64,000 bases of DNA from Grimontia indica (GTDB taxonomy: Bacteria > Pseudomonadota > Gammaproteobacteria > Enterobacterales > Vibrionaceae), in NCBI RefSeq assembly GCF_000333895.2, contig NZ_ANFM02000002.1, positions 1 to 64,000 on the forward strand, given 5' to 3'. A program made the translations under genes and the position numbers. Under the pieces are notes generated by a model. It was not told the origin of the DNA. It made no database searches and worked only from the letters and a program-made list of their open reading frames with translations. This document shows positions 57,648-64,000 of this stretch, one piece after another (the first letter of the stretch is position 1; each line of letters starts with the position of its first letter).

Positions 57648-57687
57648 ACTTACTTCTCCTTAAAACTCTATTGCTTCCAGCTGCTGT

Positions 57688-58899
57688 TTATTTTTGTTTT
57701 TTCTCGTTCAGCGCACGAATACGGCTCGACAGCGAGTAGAGACGGATAAAGCCACCAGCATGGCTGTGATCGTAAACGTCATCTTCACCGAAAGTCGCGA
57801 ATTCTTCGGAGTACAGGCTGTTGAGCGAGCGCTTCTGCACTACTGTAGCCTGTCCTTTGTACAGTTTCACTACTACTTCACCACTTACTGGCTCAGCCAG
57901 TGATTCTGCTGCCGCCAGAAGTGACTTACACAGCGGCGTGAACCAACGGCCATCATAGATAAGGTGAGACGCTTTCAGGCCAATCTCTTCACGATATTCG
58001 TAGCAATCTTTGTCCAGAACCAGCTGCTCAACACCACGCAGAGCTTCCATCATGATGGTGCCGCCCGGAGTTTCATAACAGCCGCGGGACTTCATGCCGA
58101 CCAGACGGTTTTCAACGATATCGATACGGCCTACACCATGACGCGCGCCTTTCTCGTTCAGCGTGGTCAGCACTTGGTATGGGCTCAAGCGCTCACCGTC
58201 AACCGCAACCACTTCGCCTTTCTCAATCAACAGAGAAACAGTTTCAGACTGATCAGGTGCCTGCTCTGGATCCACAGTCCATACCCAGCAAAGCTCGTTT
58301 GGCTGGTTCCAGGTATCTTCCAGTACGCCACCTTCGGTAGAGATGTGCCATGCGTTTGCATCACGGCTGTAGATTTTCTCAAGGCTTGCAGTACAAGGGA
58401 TGTTGCGCTCTGCCAGGTAATCCAGCAGGGCTTCACGAGAACGCAGGTCCCACTCACGCCAAGGTGCAATCACTTTTAGTTGCGGTGCCAGTGCAGCAAA
58501 CGCGCTTTCGAAACGCACCTGGTCATTACCTTTACCGGTACAGCCATGACACAGTGCATCTGCGCCAACTTCCAGCGCACATTCCACTTGTGCTTTTGCG
58601 ATGATTGGACGTGCCATTGACGTACCCAGCAGATATTTACCTTCGTAAACTGCACCGGTTTTCAGGCTTGGGTAGATGTAGTCAGCAACCATTTCTTCTT
58701 TCAGGTCAGCGATGTAACATGCTGACGCACCCGAAGCGATCGCTTTCTCTTCAATACCAACCAGCTCTTCTTCACCCTGGCCCACATCGGCAACGAATGC
58801 CACAACTTCACAGTCATAGTTCTCTTTCAGCCAAGGAATGATCGCAGACGTATCCAGACCGCCAGAGTATGCTAGTACTACCTTTTTGATATCGCTCAT
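57688..58899 (-). CDS. argG: Argininosuccinate synthase
   Basis: ATP-dependent ligase of 403 residues joining citrulline and aspartate. The pyrophosphatase-type P-loop is [17 protein letters not shown] at the N-terminus. [14 protein letters not shown] is the aspartate/citrulline site. Length and sequence match class I ArgG. It lies between argB (69 bases upstream) and argH(A), as in vibrios. Confidence 0.97.
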   Translation of the reverse strand: MSDIKKVVLAYSGGLDTSAIIPWLKENYDCEVVAFVADVGQGEEELVGIEEKAIASGASACYIADLKEEMVADYIYPSLKTGAVYEGKYLLGTSMARPIIAKAQVECALEVGADALCHGCTGKGNDQVRFESAFAALAPQLKVIAPWREWDLRSREALLDYLAERNIPCTASLEKIYSRDANAWHISTEGGVLEDTWNQPNELCWVWTVDPEQAPDQSETVSLLIEKGEVVAVDGERLSPYQVLTTLNEKGARHGVGRIDIVENRLVGMKSRGCYETPGGTIMMEALRGVEQLVLDKDCYEYREEIGLKASHLIYDGRWFTPLCKSLLAAAESLAEPVSGEVVVKLYKGQATVVQKRSLNSLYSEEFATFGEDDVYDHSHAGGFIRLYSLSSRIRALNEKKQK

Positions 58900-58968
58900 T
58901 TTAACTTCTCCATGTTCACCGCTCTGACGGTCAGTACAGGCGGTAACGACTAATAAATTCTGTATTGT

Positions 58969-59748
58969 TTAAACGGTGAAACGGGTGCCGATATTGCTGC
59001 CGCCGAACATCTCAGCGAGCTTCTCGGGATAACGCCAGCTCGCGACCTGAATAGGACGCCCCAACGCGTTTGCCGCTTCAAACGCCGCTTTCACTTTGAC
59101 GATCATGCCGTCAGTGATCACGCCGCTTTCAATTAATTCATCTGCTAATTTCTCATCAAGCGTTGGCATGAGTTTGCCTTTGCCATTGAGTACGCCACTC
59201 ACGTCTGACAGCAGAACCAGTTCAGCATCCAATGCAGCAGCTACTGCCACTGCCGCCTGGTCCGCATTCACGTTCATCAGTTCACCTTCGGCATCAATAC
59301 CGATAGAGCTGATGATTGGCACTGCGCCTGCTGACAAAATCGCTTGTACGACGGAAGAATCGCCCGGTGTTGCCTTGCCCACATTGCCAAGCTCAGGGTC
59401 AAGTTGGGTCACTTTACATACACCGCCGTCAGCCAGACTCAGACCAACTGCGTTAATGCCACATTTGATTGCCTCGCCCTGCAGCAGTTTGTTGGCCGTA
59501 CCCGCCAGTGCACCCGCGACCACATTGATCTGATCTTTTGGAGTGACTCGCAAACCCTGCTTTTTCTCCACTTTCAGGTTTAGCGATTTCATCAAGTCAT
59601 CAACGAGGTAGCCACCACCGTGAACAATCACCAATTGGCGATTCGCAGAAGCCTGATACTGGCTGATTGATGCGAATAATTTATCCAAAGTCTCTGTGCA
59701 AGACAGCGCTGCACCACCCAGTTTGACTACCAAAGGACGTAAACTCAT
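58969..59748 (-). CDS. argB: Acetylglutamate kinase
   Basis: Amino-acid kinase of 259 residues that phosphorylates N-acetylglutamate. Motifs are [10 protein letters not shown] (phosphate-binding), [12 protein letters not shown] and [14 protein letters not shown]. The length is of the short, E. coli-type, arginine-insensitive form. The start is ATG 59748 with GGAG 7 bases upstream; the frame runs on to 59790 into argC but without homology. It lies 10 bases after argC. Confidence 0.95.
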   Translation of the reverse strand: MSLRPLVVKLGGAALSCTETLDKLFASISQYQASANRQLVIVHGGGYLVDDLMKSLNLKVEKKQGLRVTPKDQINVVAGALAGTANKLLQGEAIKCGINAVGLSLADGGVCKVTQLDPELGNVGKATPGDSSVVQAILSAGAVPIISSIGIDAEGELMNVNADQAAVAVAAALDAELVLLSDVSGVLNGKGKLMPTLDEKLADELIESGVITDGMIVKVKAAFEAANALGRPIQVASWRYPEKLAEMFGGSNIGTRFTV

Positions 59749-59758
59749 TGCCACTCTC

Positions 59759-60766
59759 CTACACAATCGCCGTGAGCGGCGAGAATCCAAAGCGAATGTT
59801 TATGCACTGCATCGCCTGACTGGCGGCACCTTTCAGCAAGTTATCGATTGCCGACGTCAGAATCACGTGTTGACCTTTCACAGACCAGCCAATATCGCAA
59901 AATCCGGTGTTTTGAACAGATTGCAGTTTGGCACTTTGACCCGTGCCTAAAGGACGAACCAACGTTTTGTTTTCGTATGCTTTTTCAAGCGCCTCTGTTA
60001 CCTGCGCTTCACTGACGCCTTCTGCCAATTTGGCCGTGATGGTCGCGAGAATCCCACGCTTAAAGTTGCCAAGGTGCGGCGTGAAAATCACATCACATCC
60101 CAAGTGAGTAGAAATTTCCGGTTGGTGACGGTGTGTGAATACACCGTAAGCATGAAGGCTAACTTCGCAGAAACTGTTGGTCATAGAAGCTTTGCGACCC
60201 GCACCAGACACACCGCTCACCGCATTGATCACCGGCCATTGTTGGGTGTCGATAAGTCCAGCATCCAACAGTGGTTTCAACGCCAACTGTGACGCAGTTG
60301 GGTAACAACCTGGAACGGCGACGAGATCTGCTTTCGCAATATCAGCCTCGTTCCATTCTGCCAAGCCATAAACCGCTTTTTCCAGCCACTCGCCATATTG
60401 GTGCTCAAAGCCGTAGTAGTCGGTGTAGAAGCTGTCAGATTGAACACGGAATGCGCCAGACAAATCAAACACTTTACAGCCTTCAGATAGGAAGGTTGGT
60501 GCAATGTTGTGACTGACTTCATGAGCCGTTGCCAGCAACACCACATCCGCAGATTTTGCGACAGCACTGACATCTTTAAGAGGCTGAAGTGGAAGGTCGA
60601 CCAGACCTTTCAGTGCACCGTGCAAGTCACCGATAGATTTGTTCGCATCCACACTGTTTTCAGAGACATACAATCCTGAAAGCTCAAGCTCAGGATGGAG
60701 AAATACCATTTTGGTCAGCTCGGCACCTGTGTATCCACTTGCACCGACAATCACTGTCTTTAACAT
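59759..60766 (-). CDS. argC: N-acetyl-gamma-glutamyl-phosphate reductase
   Basis: NADPH-dependent reductase of 335 residues, third step of arginine synthesis. NADP site [17 protein letters not shown] is at the N-terminus. The catalytic cysteine is in [17 protein letters not shown] and the His in HRHQPEI. The start is the ATG of MLKTVIVG; an in-frame start at 60844 adds 26 unrelated residues. First gene of argCBGH(A), behind two ARG boxes. Confidence 0.96.
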   Translation of the reverse strand: MLKTVIVGASGYTGAELTKMVFLHPELELSGLYVSENSVDANKSIGDLHGALKGLVDLPLQPLKDVSAVAKSADVVLLATAHEVSHNIAPTFLSEGCKVFDLSGAFRVQSDSFYTDYYGFEHQYGEWLEKAVYGLAEWNEADIAKADLVAVPGCYPTASQLALKPLLDAGLIDTQQWPVINAVSGVSGAGRKASMTNSFCEVSLHAYGVFTHRHQPEISTHLGCDVIFTPHLGNFKRGILATITAKLAEGVSEAQVTEALEKAYENKTLVRPLGTGQSAKLQSVQNTGFCDIGWSVKGQHVILTSAIDNLLKGAASQAMQCINIRFGFSPLTAIV

Positions 60767-60943
60767 GAAAAGTCCGTTTATTTCTTTGGGTAGAATGATG
60801 AAACATTCAGCTCGCTCAGCTGCAGGAGGGGCAGATACGCCCAACGTTTTTAACGTCGGCGTCGTCGCTGGAGAAGGGAGTTTGAGAACTTATCCATATT
60901 CGTATCGTACCTTTTCGCTGCTTCCATGAGCTTTTTTTGGCGA

Positions 60944-60972
60944 ATTATAATTGTTTATTCATTTTAAATGAA
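60944..60972 (-). promoter_or_regulatory. Probable argC promoter
   Basis: Minus strand: a perfect -10 TATAAT (60949-60944), 17 bases, and a weak -35 TTCATT (60972-60967). The two ARG boxes overlap the -35 and spacer, so repressor binding would block RNA polymerase. Confidence 0.6.
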
Positions 60973-60984
60973 TTTATATGTGCT
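60946..60984. promoter_or_regulatory. Two tandem ARG boxes (ArgR operator)
   Basis: Core matches to TGAATWWWWATTCA are TAATTGTTTATTCA (60948-60961, 11 of 14) and TGAATTTATATGTG (60969-60982, 11 of 14). The 18-bp boxes are separated by exactly 3 bp, the spacing required for an ArgR hexamer. Arginine repression of argCBGH(A) is expected. Confidence 0.8.
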
Positions 60985-61162
60985 TTTTAGCGTGATAAAT
61001 GACTAATGTCAACAGTCTGTTTAAAATAAAGTCACCCACCTGCGACAGGCTAGCGTTTTTGCCTAAACCCTGTGCTTTAAATGTAATTTTGTTACAACTT
61101 CTGCAATGCCTTATTGCTCAAGGGATAGACAAAAAAATGCAGTGAAATAATACGGTGGGTGA

Positions 61163-61192
61163 TTGACCTTTATGCCACTCATTGGCTAGATT
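61163..61192 (+). promoter_or_regulatory. Possible ppc promoter
   Basis: TTGACC (61163-61168), 18-base spacer, TAGATT (61187-61192), 52 bases before the ppc ATG. A reasonable but not strong sigma-70 match; other weak pairs exist upstream. Confidence 0.4.
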
Positions 61193-61244
61193 GAGCCATT
61201 ACGATTGCAATTTGGATGTAACAAAGTTACGAAACGGACGCACT

Positions 61245-63875
61245 ATGAATGACAAGTATGACGCTCTAAAGAGCAATGTCAGCATGCTCGGTCACCTTCT
61301 GGGTAACACCATTAAAGGTGCCCACGGTGAAGAGTTGCTGGCCAAAGTAGAAGAGATCCGTCAGCTCTCTAAATCCGCTTCTGCGGGTAATAAAGACGAT
61401 CACGCCAAGCTGATCGATGTGCTGCAAAGCCTGCCGAATGACCAGCTACTACCTGTAGCGCGCGCATTCAGCCAGTTCCTCAACCTCACTAACATCGCTG
61501 AACAGTACCATTCTGTTTCCCGCCACTGTGAAGAGCAGGTATGTAATCCTGACTCACTGGACGATCTGTTTATGCGACTGCAAAACGCAGATGTGTCTGA
61601 CGGTGAGCGTGATAAAGCCGTTGATGACCTGAAGATCGAACTGGTGCTGACAGCACACCCGACGGAAATCGCGCGTCGTACTACCATTCATAAGCTGGTT
61701 CAAATCAACAAATGTTTGTCCAAACTTGAACTTGGCGACCTCTCTTCCAGCGAGCGTGATAAAGCAGAACTTCGCCTTGAGCAACTGATTGCTCAGGCGT
61801 GGCACTCTGACGTTATCCGTAAGCAACGCCCAACCCCGCTTGATGAAGCCAAATGGGGTTATGCCGTGATTGAAAACAGCCTGTGGCAAGCGGTACCGGA
61901 ATTCCTGCGTCAGTTTGACCAGAAGATGAAGCGCCACCTTGGCCGCGGCCTGACAGTTGAAGCATCGCCAATCCAGATCTCGAGCTGGATGGGTGGTGAC
62001 CGCGACGGTAACCCATTCGTGACATCAGAAGTCACCCGTGAAGTGCTGCTATTGTCCCGCTGGAAAGCGGCTGACCTTTATCTCGGCGACATTCAGGAGC
62101 TCATCAGCGAGCTGTCGATGACCCGCTGTAATGACATGGTTCGCGCCATGGCAGGTGATGAGCACGAACCGTACCGTGCGATCCTGAAATCACTGCGTCA
62201 AACACTGACCAATACCCTGGATCACCTGGATGCCCAAATCCATGGCCGCCGTAGCGATGAAAAAGACATTCTGACCAACGTTGACCAACTGTGGACACCG
62301 CTTCACGCGTGCTACCAGTCGCTGCATGAATGTGGCATGGGCATCATCGCTGATGGTCTGCTGCTTGATACGCTGCGTCGTATCCGCACCTTCGGTGTTA
62401 ACCTCATTAAGCTGGATATCCGTCAGGAAAGCACCCGCCACGCGAATGTGCTGTCTGAAGTGACCCGCACATTGGGCATGGGCGACTACAGCCAGTGGAG
62501 CGAGCAGGACAAGCAAGCTTTCCTTATCCGTGAGCTGAGCTCTAAGCGTCCTTTGCTGCCACTTGATTGGGAGCCTTCTGATGAAGTGCAGGAAGTGTTG
62601 GATACCTGCCGTATCGTTGCGCAGCAGCCTCGTGAAGCACTGGGCGCCTATGTGATTTCAATGGCGCGCACAGCGTCTGACGTGCTGGCGGTTCACCTTC
62701 TTCTAAAAGAGGCAGGCTGCCCGTTCCGCATGGACGTGTGTCCGCTGTTTGAAACCCTGGAAGACCTCAACAATGCCAAGTCTGTGATCAGCCAACTGCT
62801 GAGCATCGACTGGTACCGCGGCTTTATTCAAAACTTCCAGATGGTCATGATTGGCTACTCAGACTCCGCCAAAGATGCGGGTGTGATGGCAGCGGGCTGG
62901 GCTCAGTATAAAGCCATGGAACAACTGGTTGAGCTGTGTGAAGACGCTGGTGTCGATCTGGTGCTGTTCCACGGCCGTGGTGGTTCTATTGGTCGCGGTG
63001 GTGCACCTGCGCACGCTGCACTGCTGTCCCAGCCTCCTCGTAGTCTGAAAGGCGGTCTGCGAGTGACCGAGCAGGGCGAGATGATCCGCTTCAAACTGGG
63101 TCTACCAGATGTAGCGATTCAGAGCCTGAATCTTTACGCCAGCGCCATTTTGGAAGCGAACCTGTTGCCACCACCAGCACCTAAGCAGGAATGGCGCGAC
63201 CTGATGGAAACGCTGAGTGAAGTTTCCTGTGAGGCTTATCGCGGTGTCGTTCGTGGTCACGAAGACTTTGTTCCTTATTTCCGAGCGACAACACCAGAGT
63301 TGGAACTGGGCAAACTGCCATTGGGCTCGCGTCCGTCGAAACGTAACCCGAATGGTGGCGTAGAAAGCCTTCGCGCTATCCCATGGATTTTCGCATGGAG
63401 TCAGAACCGTCTGCTGCTGCCAGCATGGTTGGGCGCAGGTCAGGCGATTCAATTCTCCATCGACAATGGCCACCTGAAGAATCTTGAAGAGATGTGTCGC
63501 GAATGGCCGTTCTTCTCTACCCGCCTGGGTATGCTGGAAATGGTCTTCACCAAGACCAGCCCTTCGATTTCTCAATACTATGACGAGAAACTGGTGGATG
63601 AATCACTATGGCGACTGGGTGATGAACTGCGAGACCGATTGGCGCAGGACATCAAAGCCGTGCTGATGGTAGAAAACAGCGATCACCTGATGGAGCAAAA
63701 CCCTTGGGGCGCGGAATCTATCCGTCTGCGTAATATCTATGTTGAGCCACTGAACATGCTTCAGGCAGAGCTTTTATGCCGTACGCGTGCGACAGACGAA
63801 GAGAACACTGAGCTTGATGAAGCACTGATGGTGACCATCGCCGGCATAGCCGCAGGTATGCGCAACACCGGATAA
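61245..63875 (+). CDS. ppc: Phosphoenolpyruvate carboxylase
   Basis: Anaplerotic enzyme of 876 residues making oxaloacetate from PEP and bicarbonate. Catalytic pieces are [13 protein letters not shown] (His near 140), [39 protein letters not shown] and the C-terminal NTG. The start is the ATG of [16 protein letters not shown]; an upstream in-frame start at 61182 adds 21 unrelated residues. The end is complete inside the window. Confidence 0.98.
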   Translation: MNDKYDALKSNVSMLGHLLGNTIKGAHGEELLAKVEEIRQLSKSASAGNKDDHAKLIDVLQSLPNDQLLPVARAFSQFLNLTNIAEQYHSVSRHCEEQVCNPDSLDDLFMRLQNADVSDGERDKAVDDLKIELVLTAHPTEIARRTTIHKLVQINKCLSKLELGDLSSSERDKAELRLEQLIAQAWHSDVIRKQRPTPLDEAKWGYAVIENSLWQAVPEFLRQFDQKMKRHLGRGLTVEASPIQISSWMGGDRDGNPFVTSEVTREVLLLSRWKAADLYLGDIQELISELSMTRCNDMVRAMAGDEHEPYRAILKSLRQTLTNTLDHLDAQIHGRRSDEKDILTNVDQLWTPLHACYQSLHECGMGIIADGLLLDTLRRIRTFGVNLIKLDIRQESTRHANVLSEVTRTLGMGDYSQWSEQDKQAFLIRELSSKRPLLPLDWEPSDEVQEVLDTCRIVAQQPREALGAYVISMARTASDVLAVHLLLKEAGCPFRMDVCPLFETLEDLNNAKSVISQLLSIDWYRGFIQNFQMVMIGYSDSAKDAGVMAAGWAQYKAMEQLVELCEDAGVDLVLFHGRGGSIGRGGAPAHAALLSQPPRSLKGGLRVTEQGEMIRFKLGLPDVAIQSLNLYASAILEANLLPPPAPKQEWRDLMETLSEVSCEAYRGVVRGHEDFVPYFRATTPELELGKLPLGSRPSKRNPNGGVESLRAIPWIFAWSQNRLLLPAWLGAGQAIQFSIDNGHLKNLEEMCREWPFFSTRLGMLEMVFTKTSPSISQYYDEKLVDESLWRLGDELRDRLAQDIKAVLMVENSDHLMEQNPWGAESIRLRNIYVEPLNMLQAELLCRTRATDEENTELDEALMVTIAGIAAGMRNTG

Positions 63876-63897
63876 ATGAGAAATTGATTCAAAATTA

Positions 63898-63928
63898 AGA
63901 AAGGCTGCCATGTTGCAGCCTTTTTTAT
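63898..63928 (+). terminator. Rho-independent terminator after ppc
   Basis: Stem AAGGCTGC (63901-63908), 6-base loop, GCAGCCTT (63915-63922), then TTTT and AT-rich sequence. It is 25 bases beyond the ppc stop. The remaining bases to 64000 show no gene. Confidence 0.92.
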
Positions 63929-64000
63929 TTTTGGGGAGCCTTTTTCGATTGTTGTTGCGTTGATAATGTTATTAATATGTTTTCTTGCCTGTTCGTGACG

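Larger units (their letters stand above)
60767..61244. other. Divergent argC-ppc control region (478 bases), no argE
   Basis: The gap contains the argC promoter and ARG boxes (60944-60984) and a probable ppc promoter (61163-61192). The rest (60784-60940 and 60985-61160) shows no gene of any size that I can support. In particular there is no remnant of argE, which in Vibrio cholerae lies here divergent from argC. Confidence 0.6.

Overview
The window reads as a core chromosomal segment of a marine gammaproteobacterium of the family Vibrionaceae. Evidence is the gene order (tuf-fusA-rpsG-rpsL-tusBCD, fkpA-slyX-slyD-yheV-kefBG-yheS, crp next to an OsmC gene, argD-astA-astD-DUF1338, pabA, an Xds-type nuclease, trpS-gph-rpe-dam-damX-aroB-aroK-pilQPONM, mrcA, oxyR, a peroxiredoxin-glutaredoxin fusion, argH(A)-argG-argB-argC, ppc) and the argH-argA fusion, which is typical of Vibrio and relatives. 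Base composition near 50% GC and some accessory genes would fit a Grimontia/Enterovibrio-like genus, but this is inference. No rRNA, tRNA, IS element, prophage or CRISPR array was seen.

Layout. 1-5.2 kb: the str operon on the minus strand with a near-consensus promoter, then tusDCB and a YheO-type regulator. 5.3-14.5 kb: two peptidyl-prolyl isomerases (FkpA-like, SlyD), a WD40 lipoprotein, SlyX, isoaspartyl peptidase, KefB/KefG potassium efflux and the ABC-F ATPase YheS. 14.5-17 kb: an accessory island with a LysE-family exporter, a DUF1330 protein and a divergent MocR-type regulator, with a perfect 16-bp palindrome between them. 17-20.1 kb: YheT, a DUF3187 protein, YheU and PrkB. 20.2-22.8 kb: a rubrerythrin / Fe-S CCG protein / DUF3501 cassette preceded by a perfect inverted repeat. 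22.8-30 kb: OsmC, Crp, a possible 64-residue protein behind a CRP-like site, arginine catabolism genes and PabA.

30.0-34.3 kb holds the most unusual locus: a 1110-residue protein built like a hybrid sensor kinase (membrane sensor, two PAS, HisKA, HATPase, receiver, HPt). The phospho-accepting His, the ATP-binding motifs, the receiver Thr/Ser and the HPt His are all replaced, yet the frame is open. It overlaps a response regulator with an intact receiver and an HD-GYP domain whose metal ligands are gone. It looks like a conserved signalling pair that works by protein contact rather than by phosphotransfer and c-di-GMP hydrolysis.

34.5-51.9 kb: a secreted nuclease, the aroKB-damX-dam-rpe-gph-trpS group (with a small DUF2970 gene inserted in the opposite direction between dam and rpe), the type IV pilus alignment/secretin operon pilMNOPQ and divergent mrcA. 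52-55.7 kb: OxyR with a recognisable OxyR site, a Prx-Grx fusion and a lipoamide-dehydrogenase-like flavoprotein, which together look like a peroxide defence unit. 55.7-63.9 kb: arginine biosynthesis under two tandem ARG boxes, then ppc. argE, which normally lies between argC and ppc in relatives, is absent.
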